Assembly: GCA_014799845.1 (NCBI GenBank)
Contig: JAAVHF010000064.1
Span: 1-33,022 of the forward strand
DNA length: 33,022 nucleotides
Direction: 5' to 3'
Origin: Oscillibacter sp.
Lineage (GTDB): Bacteria; Bacillota; Clostridia; Oscillospirales; Oscillospiraceae
Both the position numbers and the translations under genes were made by a program. Under the pieces are notes generated by a model, which ran no database searches, was not told the origin of the DNA, and worked only from the letters and a program-made list of their open reading frames with translations. Positions within the stretch are counted from its first letter, which is position 1. The number at the start of each line of letters is the position of its first letter. This document shows positions 15,900 to 23,717 of this stretch, in pieces.

Positions 15900-17579
15900 A
15901 TGGAGTATCAAGAGGCGCTGAACCGCTGGCTGGAGCGGGCCGGGGAGGACCCGGATCTGGTCAAGGAGCTGCGGGAGATACAAAACGACAGGAAAGCGGT
16001 GTCTGACCGGTTCTACCGCCATCTGGCCTTTGGGACCGGCGGGCTGCGGGGCGTCATCGGCGCGGGGACCAACCGGATGAATATTTACACCGTCCGGCGG
16101 GCGACCCAGGCGCTGGCGGATTATCTCAATGCCGCCGGTCTGCCCAGGTCGGTGGCCATCGCCCATGACAGCCGGATCAAGGGAGAGCTGTTCTCCCGGG
16201 AGGCGGCGCGGGTATTGGCGGCCAATGGGATCACCGCCCATGTCTATCCCCGGCTGGAGCCTACGCCCGCGCTGAGCTGGGCGGTGCGGTATCTGGGCTG
16301 CGGGGCCGGGATCTGCGTCACCGCCAGCCACAATCCCGCCCAGTACAACGGCTACAAGGTCTACGGCGCGGATGGCTGTCAGATCACCCCGGAGGCGGCG
16401 GAAAAGGTGCTGGCCGTAATGGACAGGACCGACTGCTTTGACGGCGTGAAGCTGGCGGACTATGACGCGGCGGTGGCCGGGGGGAAAATTCAGATCATCG
16501 GAGACGAGTGCCTGGACGCCTTCGTGGACGCGGTGCTGGCGCTTCGGCCCGGCAACGATGTGAGCAGGCTCAGGCTGGTGTATACGCCGCTGAACGGTTC
16601 CGGGCTGGAGTGCGTGAAGAAGCTGCTGGCGAAAATGGGCGTGACCGAGCTGACGGTAGTGCCCTCCCAGGAGGCGCCGGACGGCCATTTCCCCACCTGT
16701 CCCTATCCCAACCCGGAGATCCGGGAGGCGATGGAGGAGGGGCTGCGGCTGTGCGATGAGGTCCGCCCCGACCTGCTGCTGGGTACGGACCCGGACTGCG
16801 ACCGTATGGGCGCGGCGGTGCCTGACGGCAAGGGGGGGTACCGCCTGATCACCGGCAATGAGATGGGAGTCCTGCTGCTGGACTATCTGTGCCGGACCCG
16901 GACCGCCCGGGGGACTATGCCGGAGGACCCGGTAGCGGTGACCACCATCGTGTCCACCGATATGGCGGCTCCGGTTGCCGCCGCGTATGGCGTGGAGCTG
17001 CGGCGGATGCTGACGGGATTCAAGTACATCGGCGAGCAGATCGGCCTGCTGGAGAGCGAGGGACACAGGGAGCGGTATATCTTCGGTTTTGAGGAGAGCT
17101 ACGGCTATCTCTCCGGAGCCCATGTGCGGGATAAGGACGCGGTAAACGCGGTGATGCTGGCCTGCGAATGCGCGGCGTGGTACGCGGGGCAGGGGATGAC
17201 CCTGCTGGACGCCATGAACGCGCTGTATGAGAAATTTGGGTTTTACCGCAACGGCCTGATCAGCAGGGCGTTCGAGGGCCAGGACGGCATGAGGGCCATG
17301 GAGGATCTCATGCGCTCCCTCCGCACCGCGCCTCCGGCGGAGATTGCCGGACGGAGGGTCGCCGGCATGGTGGACTATCTGCATGACGATACCGGCCTGA
17401 TTCCCTCCGACGTGCTGGAATTCCGGCTGGAAGGGGAGGGCAAGGTCATCGTCCGGCCCTCCGGAACGGAGCCGAAACTGAAGATGTATCTCTCCGTCCG
17501 CGGCGGTACGGAGACGGAGGCCCTGCGGGCTCTGGAGGAGTTGGACGCGGGGGCGAACATGTTGATGGAAGGGAAGTAA
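15900..17579 (+). CDS. Phosphohexomutase (phosphoglucomutase/phosphomannomutase)
   Basis: Alpha-D-phosphohexomutase of 559 residues. All four signature loops are visible: active-site serine TASHNP (Ser143), metal loop DPDCDR, sugar loop GFEESYG and phosphate loop RPSGTEPK. Length and the GTGGLRG start match the long bacterial PgcA/ManB-like group that acts on Glc-1-P and Man-1-P. In this locus it should turn the Man-1-P made by both GH130 enzymes into Man-6-P for ManA. GAAGGAGGAAAAG-type ribosome-binding site; 29 bases after the esterase and 5 bases before the GH1 gene. Confidence 0.92.
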   Translation: MEYQEALNRWLERAGEDPDLVKELREIQNDRKAVSDRFYRHLAFGTGGLRGVIGAGTNRMNIYTVRRATQALADYLNAAGLPRSVAIAHDSRIKGELFSREAARVLAANGITAHVYPRLEPTPALSWAVRYLGCGAGICVTASHNPAQYNGYKVYGADGCQITPEAAEKVLAVMDRTDCFDGVKLADYDAAVAGGKIQIIGDECLDAFVDAVLALRPGNDVSRLRLVYTPLNGSGLECVKKLLAKMGVTELTVVPSQEAPDGHFPTCPYPNPEIREAMEEGLRLCDEVRPDLLLGTDPDCDRMGAAVPDGKGGYRLITGNEMGVLLLDYLCRTRTARGTMPEDPVAVTTIVSTDMAAPVAAAYGVELRRMLTGFKYIGEQIGLLESEGHRERYIFGFEESYGYLSGAHVRDKDAVNAVMLACECAAWYAGQGMTLLDAMNALYEKFGFYRNGLISRAFEGQDGMRAMEDLMRSLRTAPPAEIAGRRVAGMVDYLHDDTGLIPSDVLEFRLEGEGKVIVRPSGTEPKLKMYLSVRGGTETEALRALEELDAGANMLMEGK

Positions 17580-17584
17580 ACGGT

Positions 17585-18853
17585 ATGGCGCAGTTTCCGA
17601 AAGGATTTTTATGGGGCGCGGCCTCCGCGTCCTATCAGATCGAGGGCGGCGTGAAGGAAGGGGGGCGCGGGGAGAGCGTCTGGGACGTGTTTTCCCATAC
17701 CCCCGGCAAGGTAAGATACGGCGACAGCGGCGACCTGGCGGCGGACAGCTACCACCGCTGGCGGGAGGACGTACAGCTCCTCAAAGATATGGGGCTGGGG
17801 GCTTACCGGTTTTCTATGGCCTGGCCGCGGATCGCGCCCAATGGGGATACGAATTGGAACCAAAATGGCTTCGACTATTACGACGGCATTGTGGACGCTC
17901 TGCTGGAGGCGGGAATCGAGCCCTGGGTGACGCTGTACCACTGGGATCTGCCCCAGGCGCTGCAAAACAGGGGCGGCTGGCAGAATGAGGAGACTGCCCA
18001 CGCCTTTGCGGCCTACGCCGGGAGAGTGGGCGAACACTTCAAGGGGCGGGTGCGGCATTGGCTCACCATCAACGAGCCGCAGTGCTTTATCGGCATGGGG
18101 TATGGCACCGGCGAGCACGCGCCGGGACTGACCTTGCCGGGAGAGGTCTACGACCAGTGCTGGAGAAACGCGCGTCTGGCGCATGTTCTGGCATCGGATG
18201 CGCTTCACAGTGCTGACGGAAGCAATCAGGTCGGCCTGGCTTCCACGGGAGATATCTGGTATCCCGCTTCTGACCGGGAGGAGGACGTGGAGGCCGCCAG
18301 ACAGCTGACCTTCGCCAGGCCGGAGGGAGTGGACTCGTTCCTGTTCGGCATGATTCTGGATGGTATGGCGGACAAGCTGGATTTTATCGGTATGAACGTC
18401 TACCATGGCAGGGCGGCGCGGATGGGCGGGAATGGTCCGGAGGCGGTGGATTTCCCTGCGGGGTATCCCCGTACGGCTATGGACTGGCCCGTTACCCCTC
18501 AGGCGATGGAGTGGGGCCCCCGGTTCGTGCATGAGCGGTACGGCCTGCCCATCTACATCACGGAAAATGGCCTGTCCTGCCGGGACTGGGCCGCTCTGGA
18601 CGGCAAGGTCCACGATCCCAACCGGATCGACTTCCTGACCCGGTATCTCCGTGCCCTCTCCGCCGGCATCGCTGCCGGGGCGGATGTGCGGGGGTACTTC
18701 CACTGGGCGCTCACCGACAACTTTGAGTGGGCGGAGGGCTACGGACAGCGGTTCGGCCTGGTATATGTGGACTATCCCACCGGGGAACGGATTCCCAAGG
18801 ACAGCGCCGCCTGGTACCGGGAGGCGGTAAAGAGCAGCGGAGCGGCTGTCTGA
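17585..18853 (+). CDS. GH1 beta-glucosidase, unusually short central region
   Basis: Cytoplasmic family 1 glycosidase of 422 residues. The acid/base is Glu164 in LTINEPQ and the nucleophile Glu327 in IYITENG; FLWGAASASYQIEG and the C-terminal HWALTDNFEWAEGYGQRFGLVYVDY are classic. In the mannan locus it would trim glucose from glucomannan oligosaccharides. GH1 enzymes are usually ~440-470 residues. Here the stretch between AARQLTF (~243) and LDFIGMNVYHG (~275) is about 20-25 residues shorter than usual and lacks the common tryptophan-rich D-P...G-YP segment lining the aglycone side. The frame is intact, so this is an in-frame loss or an unusual subfamily. It ends the rightward operon. Confidence 0.88.
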   Translation: MAQFPKGFLWGAASASYQIEGGVKEGGRGESVWDVFSHTPGKVRYGDSGDLAADSYHRWREDVQLLKDMGLGAYRFSMAWPRIAPNGDTNWNQNGFDYYDGIVDALLEAGIEPWVTLYHWDLPQALQNRGGWQNEETAHAFAAYAGRVGEHFKGRVRHWLTINEPQCFIGMGYGTGEHAPGLTLPGEVYDQCWRNARLAHVLASDALHSADGSNQVGLASTGDIWYPASDREEDVEAARQLTFARPEGVDSFLFGMILDGMADKLDFIGMNVYHGRAARMGGNGPEAVDFPAGYPRTAMDWPVTPQAMEWGPRFVHERYGLPIYITENGLSCRDWAALDGKVHDPNRIDFLTRYLRALSAGIAAGADVRGYFHWALTDNFEWAEGYGQRFGLVYVDYPTGERIPKDSAAWYREAVKSSGAAV

Positions 18854-18862
18854 GAAACAGAT

Positions 18863-18908
18863 TTCCCACCGCCGGCTGAAAAAGCCGGCGGTGGGAATCT
18901 TCTTTTTC
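18863..18908 (+). terminator. Terminator after the GH1 operon
   Basis: Perfect 15-base stem TTCCCACCGCCGGCT / AGCCGGCGGTGGGAA with a GAAAA loop, followed by TCTTCTTTTT. Strong intrinsic terminator 9 bases after the GH1 stop. Confidence 0.95.
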
Positions 18909-18919
18909 TGCGAAGGTAT

Positions 18920-18941
18920 CCCGGAAAATTCCCGGAAAATT
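18920..18941 (+). repeat. Two tandem copies of an 11-base unit
   Basis: CCCGGAAAATT is repeated exactly twice, and CTGAAATTTTT follows. The pair ends 12 bases before the tdh -35 box, so it could be a binding site for a regulator or an upstream promoter element. Confidence 0.6.
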
Positions 18942-18953
18942 CTGAAATTTTTA

Positions 18954-18982
18954 TTGACATTTGGCGGGGGCTGCCGTATACT
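18954..18982 (+). promoter_or_regulatory. Promoter of the tdh-GNAT-kbl operon
   Basis: Consensus -35 TTGACA (18954-18959), 17-base spacer, -10 TATACT (18977-18982). The leader to the ATG is only about 47 bases and contains a short ATCC-ATAC-GGAT hairpin, too small for a riboswitch. Confidence 0.88.
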
Positions 18983-19036
18983 GTCCGTGCAGAGAGAACC
19001 TATCCATACGGATATGTATTTAATGGGAGGACAATT

Positions 19037-20074
19037 ATGGCACAGCTCATGGACGCATTGGTAAAACCGGTCGCAGGGGTGGGGCTGGAACTGCGGCAGG
19101 TGCCGGTTCCCGAGCCGGGACCCGGACAGGTGCTTATCAAGATTCACAAGACCGCCATCTGCGGCACGGACGTACATATCTACAACTGGGACCCCTGGGC
19201 GGTGGAGCATATCCGGCCTCCCATGGTCATCGGTCACGAGTACGTGGGGGAAATCGCCAAGCTGGGCGCGGGCGTCACCGGACTGCGGGTGGGCCAGCGG
19301 GTCAGCGGCGAGGGACATATCACCTGCGGCCACTGCCGCAACTGCCACACCGGCAACATCCAGTGGTGCAAGGACACCAAGGGCGTGGGCGTGGACCGGG
19401 ACGGAGCCTTTGCCGAGTATGTGTGCATCCCGGCGAGCAATGTCATTCTGATCGACCCCAATCTGCCGGAGGAGGTCGTTTCCTTCTTTGACGCCGTAGG
19501 CAACGCGACCCATACCGCTCTGATGTGGAACATGGTGGGCGAGGACGTGCTGATTACCGGCGCGGGACCCATTGGCGTGATTGCCGTGGGGATCTGCAAA
19601 TACGCGGGAGCCCGGCGGGTGGTCATTACGGACATCAACGACTACCGGCTGGACCTGGCCCGGAAGATGGGCGCCGATGCGGCGGTCAATACCCTCAGTG
19701 AGGACCTGACGGAGGTCATGCACAAGCAGAAGCTGGTAGAGGGCTTCGACATCGGCCTGGAGATGAGCGGCAGCGGCGCGGCGCTTCAGCAGATGATCTC
19801 CGCCATGCGCAACGGCGGCAAGATCAGCCTGCTGGGCATTTCCAATAAGCCTGTGCCCATGGATATGAACAATGTGATCTGCAAGGGCCTGACTATGCAG
19901 GGAATTTACGGGCGGAAGATGGACAACTGGCATCAGATGAGCTATATGGTCCAGGGCGGCCTGGATCTGACGCCCGTGATTACCCACCGGTTCCATTACA
20001 CCCGGTTTGAAGAGGGATTTGCCGCCATGAACAGCGGAAAATCCGGGAAAGTGATCCTGGACTGGACGAAATGA
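19037..20074 (+). CDS. tdh: L-threonine 3-dehydrogenase
   Basis: Zinc-dependent medium-chain dehydrogenase of 345 residues that oxidises L-threonine to 2-amino-3-ketobutyrate with NAD+. Catalytic zinc ligands are Cys42 in AICGTD and His67-Glu68 in IGHEYVGE. The structural zinc site is Cys97, 100, 103 and 111 (TCGHCRNCHTGNIQWC). The Rossmann motif is GAGPIGV, and the WDPWA segment is typical of Tdh. It starts the operon behind a strong promoter with a GGGAGG site, and its product is used by the ligase encoded two genes later. Confidence 0.95.
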   Translation: MAQLMDALVKPVAGVGLELRQVPVPEPGPGQVLIKIHKTAICGTDVHIYNWDPWAVEHIRPPMVIGHEYVGEIAKLGAGVTGLRVGQRVSGEGHITCGHCRNCHTGNIQWCKDTKGVGVDRDGAFAEYVCIPASNVILIDPNLPEEVVSFFDAVGNATHTALMWNMVGEDVLITGAGPIGVIAVGICKYAGARRVVITDINDYRLDLARKMGADAAVNTLSEDLTEVMHKQKLVEGFDIGLEMSGSGAALQQMISAMRNGGKISLLGISNKPVPMDMNNVICKGLTMQGIYGRKMDNWHQMSYMVQGGLDLTPVITHRFHYTRFEEGFAAMNSGKSGKVILDWTK

Positions 20075-20097
20075 TCCGGCCGGGGAGTGGATAAAAG

Positions 20098-20730
20098 ATG
20101 CGGTTTGATAATCTTGACCGTCGGATCAAATACTATCATTTGCTTTTTGAGCGGGACTTGAACGATATTCCTCAGTTTTCCCTTCCGGACGGATACCGCT
20201 TTGTGTTTTACCGTCCGGGGGACAGGGAGCACTGGATCGATATTGAGAAATCCGCGAAGGAATTTGACACCTATGAGCAGGGGACAGCGGCGTGGAACAA
20301 GTACTATGCCGCCCATGAGGGAGAGCTTCATAACCGGATGGTGTTTATTGAGAACGCCGCCGGGGAGAAGGTCGCCACGGCGACGGCGTTTTACGATGTG
20401 ATCGGCCGCGACCCCTCCGGCAGCGGCTGGCTGCACTGGGTGGCCGTCCGCAGGGAGTATCAGGGACGGGGGCTGTCCAAGCCGCTGATCTCCTATACGC
20501 TGCAAGTGCTGCGCGGACTTGGCTATACCCACGGAAAGATTCCGACGCAGACGACGACATGGCTGGCCTGCAAGGTCTATATGGACTTCGGCTTCCGGCC
20601 TGTGCCGGAGAACGTGTCCGAAAACCGGGAGGGCTGGCGGATCTTGAAGGCGCTGACGGGACATGCGGCTCTGGAAGCCTTTGAAAGCGCCGCAATGGAG
20701 GAAATATTGGCGGAGCAGTCCGCTCTATGA
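20098..20730 (+). CDS. GNAT-family N-acetyltransferase
   Basis: Acetyltransferase-like protein of 210 residues lying between tdh and kbl, 23 bases after tdh and 24 bases before kbl. The acetyl-CoA-binding motif A is WVAVRREYQGRGLSKPLI; a GFRPVPE segment near residue 165 corresponds to the usual GF..... strand. The first ~90 residues hold an unusual tyrosine/tryptophan-rich region (YYHLLFERDL, DTYEQGTAAWNKYY). The substrate is unknown. Operon position suggests a small amine connected with threonine or glycine breakdown, with acetyl-CoA made by Kbl as possible donor; that is inference only. Start chosen at ATG 20098 behind GGGGAGTGG. Confidence 0.85.
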   Translation: MRFDNLDRRIKYYHLLFERDLNDIPQFSLPDGYRFVFYRPGDREHWIDIEKSAKEFDTYEQGTAAWNKYYAAHEGELHNRMVFIENAAGEKVATATAFYDVIGRDPSGSGWLHWVAVRREYQGRGLSKPLISYTLQVLRGLGYTHGKIPTQTTTWLACKVYMDFGFRPVPENVSENREGWRILKALTGHAALEAFESAAMEEILAEQSAL

Positions 20731-20754
20731 CATCAATCAGTGGGAGGAACAACT

Positions 20755-21942
20755 ATGAAGCAGGCATTGGAAAAATATCGCAGCGAATTGGAATCCATCC
20801 GGGAAGCGGGTACCTGGAAGGGTGAGCGGATCATCACCACGCCTCAGAAATCCCGCATTGACACCACGGAGGCCAAACAGGTCGTCAACATGTGCGCCAA
20901 CAACTACCTGGGCCTCTCCAACCACCCCGCCCTCATTGAGGCGGCAAAGGCCAGCTATGACCAGTGGGGCTTCGGCCTCAGTTCCGTGCGGTTTATCTGC
21001 GGCACCCAGTCCATCCACAAGGAGCTGGAGGGGAAGCTGGCGGAGTTTCTGGGCATGGACGACGCGATCCTGTACTCCTCCTGCTTTGACGCCAACGGGG
21101 GCCTGTTTGAGACCCTGCTGGGGCCGGAGGACGCGGTGATCTCCGATGAGCTGAACCACGCTTCTATCATTGACGGCGTCCGGCTGTGCAAGGCAAAGCG
21201 GTTCCGCTATAAGAACAACAATATGGAGGATCTGCGCGCCCAACTGGAGGCCGCCCGGGACGCCGGGTGCAAGATCAAGCTGATCGCCACCGACGGCGTG
21301 TTCTCCATGGACGGCTATATTGCCAATTTGCAGGGCATCTGCGATCTGGCGGAGGAGTTCGACGCTCTGGTGATGGTGGACGACAGCCACGCCGCCGGAT
21401 TTATGGGCAAAACCGGACGGGGCACTCCCGAGCACTGCGGTGTGCAGGGCAGGGTGGACATTATCACCGGGACCTTTGGCAAGGCTCTGGGCGGGGCCTC
21501 CGGCGGCTTCACCGCCGCGCGGCAGGAAATCGTGGATCTGCTGCGCCAGCGCAGCAGGCCGTACCTGTTCTCCAACACCGTGGCTCCTGCCATCTGTGCC
21601 GCCAGCCTCAAGACGCTGGAGCTGCTGACCGCTTCCACGGAGCTGCGGGACAGGGTCCATGAGAATACCGCTTACTTCCGCAGCAAGCTCAGCGAACTGG
21701 GCTTTGACGTGCTGCCGGGCAGCCACCCCATTGTGGCGGTCATGCTCTACGACGCCAAGGTGGCCGGGGAGTTTGCCGCGCGGATGCTGGAGAAGGGCGT
21801 CTACGTGGTGGGCTTCAGCTACCCGGTGGTCCCCCAAGGGAAGGCCCGCATCCGCACCCAGGTGTCGGCGGGACACACCAAGGAGGATCTGGACTTCGCC
21901 GTGGAGTGCTTCCGGGCCGTAAAGGCGGAAATGGGAATTTGA
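20755..21942 (+). CDS. kbl: Glycine C-acetyltransferase (2-amino-3-ketobutyrate CoA ligase)
   Basis: PLP-dependent alpha-oxoamine synthase family enzyme of 395 residues that cleaves 2-amino-3-ketobutyrate with CoA to glycine and acetyl-CoA. The PLP lysine is Lys243 in [14 protein letters not shown]. Other family motifs are [35 protein letters not shown] and [19 protein letters not shown]. The ATG at 20755 follows a GGGAGG site; the track start at 20740 is the ribosome-binding site itself read as GTG-GGA-GGA. With tdh it forms the two-step threonine-to-glycine pathway. Confidence 0.95.
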   Translation: MKQALEKYRSELESIREAGTWKGERIITTPQKSRIDTTEAKQVVNMCANNYLGLSNHPALIEAAKASYDQWGFGLSSVRFICGTQSIHKELEGKLAEFLGMDDAILYSSCFDANGGLFETLLGPEDAVISDELNHASIIDGVRLCKAKRFRYKNNNMEDLRAQLEAARDAGCKIKLIATDGVFSMDGYIANLQGICDLAEEFDALVMVDDSHAAGFMGKTGRGTPEHCGVQGRVDIITGTFGKALGGASGGFTAARQEIVDLLRQRSRPYLFSNTVAPAICAASLKTLELLTASTELRDRVHENTAYFRSKLSELGFDVLPGSHPIVAVMLYDAKVAGEFAARMLEKGVYVVGFSYPVVPQGKARIRTQVSAGHTKEDLDFAVECFRAVKAEMGI

Positions 21943-22002
21943 GTCAATAGCGGGAAGGCAGAAGATTTGCCTTTCGGTTGGCCAGGCACATCGTAACGAA
22001 TC

Positions 22003-22050
22003 AGAGCCTGTCCGGTATCTCAACACGGGTTGAGATACCGAACAGGCTCT
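22003..22050. terminator. Long hairpin between convergent kbl and Rrf2 genes
   Basis: Outer arms AGAGCCTGT / ACAGGCTCT (9 bp), a 2x2 internal loop, then GGTATCTCAAC / GTTGAGATACC (11 bp) around a 4-base loop. It could terminate both convergent genes, but neither side has a real T run. The outer sequence AGAGCCTGTCCG resembles the ends of the palindromic element at 29.7 kb, so it may be a minimal member of that family. Confidence 0.65.
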
Positions 22051-22085
22051 TGGATTTACCGCTTGCCAGAGGAACGCCGCGTTCC

Positions 22086-22517
22086 CTAAATAACATAGTA
22101 ATCCCCCGGCTGTTCCGCCCGCATCAGGTCCGCGATGGTAAAGCCGTCCAGATATTCGCCGATGACCTTGTCCAATCCTTTCCACATGGCATAGGTGCGG
22201 CATGCGGACGACCTGGCGCAGGGGGCGGCCCCCGGTTCCAGACAGGCCACGGGAGACAGGGAGCCTTCTGTCATCCGCAGGATCGTTCCCACGGCGCATT
22301 GGTCGGGACTTTTACCCAGCCGGTATCCGCCGCCCTTGCCCCGCAGGCCTGTCAGCACGCCGCCCTTTACCAGCGTCTTGACGATGCTCTCAAGATATTT
22401 TTCTGAGATATCCTGCCGCTGCGCAATTTCCTTCAGCGGTACGTATCCCTCTGATTGATGCTCTGCCATATCCACCAGGACCCGCAGGGCGTAACGCCCT
22501 TTGGTCGAAACCATCAT
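22086..22517 (-). CDS. Rrf2-family regulator with IscR-like cysteine triad
   Basis: Winged-helix regulator of 143 residues starting MMVSTKGRYALRVLVDMAEHQ, with recognition region ISEKYLESIVKTLVKGGVLTGLRGKGGGYRLGK, both typical of Rrf2. Three cysteines at 92, 100 and 106 (ACLEPGAAPCARSSACRTYAMW) match the spacing region that holds the Fe-S cluster in IscR, so cluster or redox sensing is likely. It is divergent from cysK, and CymR-type Rrf2 proteins repress cysK in other Firmicutes, so local control of cysteine synthesis is a good inference. AGGAGG site before the first ATG; ATG 22514 is possible. Confidence 0.92.
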   Translation of the reverse strand: MMVSTKGRYALRVLVDMAEHQSEGYVPLKEIAQRQDISEKYLESIVKTLVKGGVLTGLRGKGGGYRLGKSPDQCAVGTILRMTEGSLSPVACLEPGAAPCARSSACRTYAMWKGLDKVIGEYLDGFTIADLMRAEQPGDYYVI

Positions 22518-22543
22518 TCCACCCGCCTCCTTTTTGTTTTCCT

Positions 22544-22572
22544 ATTATAACACAAGATTAGTAGGAATTCAA
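22544..22572 (-). promoter_or_regulatory. Promoter of the Rrf2 gene with CCTACT motif
   Basis: Minus strand: -35 TTGAAT (22567-22572), 17-base spacer, -10 TATAAT (22544-22549). The spacer contains CCTACTAAT, and CCTACTTGAT appears in the cysK promoter, suggesting a shared Rrf2 binding site and autoregulation. Confidence 0.75.
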
Positions 22573-22606
22573 CTCTGCCTTTGGTCAGTATGACAATATT
22601 CCGCTC

Positions 22607-22650
22607 TTGACAAATCATGGAAAGCAGATATATAATATATATACCTACTT
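22607..22650 (+). promoter_or_regulatory. Promoter of cysK with CCTACT motif
   Basis: -35 TTGACA (22607-22612), 18-base spacer, -10 TATAAT (22631-22636). CCTACT at 22644-22649 sits at the probable transcription start, where a bound repressor would block initiation. Confidence 0.8.
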
Positions 22651-22692
22651 GATAAATTGGTTTATTAAAAACGTCATACAGGAGGGCTTGTC

Positions 22693-23625
22693 ATGAGTAA
22701 TATCTATACATCCGCCGACCAGCTGATCGGCAAAACGCCTCTGCTGGAGTTAGTCCATATTGAGAAAGAAGAGGGGCTGGAAGCCCGGATTCTGGCGAAG
22801 CTGGAGTATTTCAATCCCGCCGGAAGCGTGAAGGACCGGATAGCCAAGGCCATGATTGATGACGCGGAGGCCAGGGGGCTTCTGAAACCCGGATCGGTCA
22901 TCATCGAACCCACCTCCGGCAATACGGGGATCGGCCTGGCGGCTGTCGCGGCCGCCAGGGGTTACCGGGTTATCATCGTCATGCCGGAGACCATGAGCGT
23001 AGAGCGGCGTCAGCTGATGCGGGCCTACGGTGCGGAGCTGGTCCTTACCGAGGGAGCCAAGGGCATGAGCGGCGCTATTGCCAAGGCTGGGGAACTGGCG
23101 AAGGAGATCCCCGACAGCTTTATTCCCGGGCAATTTGTAAATCCCGCCAATCCGGCCGCTCACAGGGCGGCTACCGGTCCGGAGATCTGGGAGGATACCG
23201 ATGGCCAGGTAGATATCTTCGTAGCCGGCGTAGGTACAGGCGGCACGATTACCGGGGTGGGGGAGTACCTCAAGAGTAAGAACCCGGCGGTCAGAGTGGC
23301 GGCGGTGGAGCCCGCTTCCTCCCCAATGCTCAGCAAGGGAACCGCCGGAGCCCATAAAATCCAGGGAATCGGCGCGGGATTTGTGCCCGAGGTGCTGAAT
23401 ACCGGGATTTACGATGAAGTCATTCTTGTGGAAAACGAAGCCGCTTTTGCCGCCGGACGGCGGGTAGGCCGCAGTGAGGGCGTGCTGGTAGGGATATCCT
23501 CCGGCGCGGCTGTGTGGGCCGCTATAGAGCTTGCGAAGCGGCCTGAAAATAAGGGGAAGACCATTGTGGCCCTGCTGCCTGATACCGGTGACCGGTATCT
23601 CTCTACACCGATGTTCTCCGAATAA
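22693..23625 (+). CDS. cysK: Cysteine synthase A (O-acetylserine sulfhydrylase)
   Basis: PLP enzyme of 310 residues making cysteine from O-acetylserine and sulfide. The PLP lysine is Lys47 in NPAGSVKDR; the substrate loop is TSGNTG; the phosphate loop is [18 protein letters not shown] is near the C-terminus. Length and motifs are those of CysK. GGAGG precedes the ATG. It is monocistronic, with its own strong promoter and a hairpin after the stop, and is divergent from the Rrf2 regulator. Confidence 0.95.
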   Translation: MSNIYTSADQLIGKTPLLELVHIEKEEGLEARILAKLEYFNPAGSVKDRIAKAMIDDAEARGLLKPGSVIIEPTSGNTGIGLAAVAAARGYRVIIVMPETMSVERRQLMRAYGAELVLTEGAKGMSGAIAKAGELAKEIPDSFIPGQFVNPANPAAHRAATGPEIWEDTDGQVDIFVAGVGTGGTITGVGEYLKSKNPAVRVAAVEPASSPMLSKGTAGAHKIQGIGAGFVPEVLNTGIYDEVILVENEAAFAAGRRVGRSEGVLVGISSGAAVWAAIELAKRPENKGKTIVALLPDTGDRYLSTPMFSE

Positions 23626-23636
23626 GCAACATGACG

Positions 23637-23670
23637 CAGAGGCCGCTTTCCCATGGGAAAGCGGCCTCTG
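23637..23670. terminator. Hairpin between convergent cysK and CAP/SLH genes
   Basis: Near-perfect 15-16 base stem CAGAGGCCGCTTTCCC / GGGAAAGCGGCCTCTG 11 bases after cysK. The stem is strong but the following TCCGTTC is a poor T tract, so termination may be partial or factor-assisted. Confidence 0.75.
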
Positions 23671-23717
23671 TCCGTTCAAAAACGAGAACTTTACTCCGAA
23701 ATCTCAAATGATGAACC

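Noticed and set aside
18920-18941. CRISPR-like repeats
   Set aside because: Only two 11-base copies without spacers.
18983-19036. Glycine or threonine riboswitch upstream of tdh
   Set aside because: The leader is only about 50 bases, too short for a known amino-acid riboswitch or T-box.
17609-19996. 795-residue minus-strand ORF
   Set aside because: Antisense to GH1 and tdh, which have clear catalytic motifs; long open antisense frames are expected in GC-rich coding DNA.
20740-20754. GTG start for kbl
   Set aside because: These codons are the Shine-Dalgarno sequence of the ATG at 20755; Kbl proteins start at MKQALEKY-like sequence.
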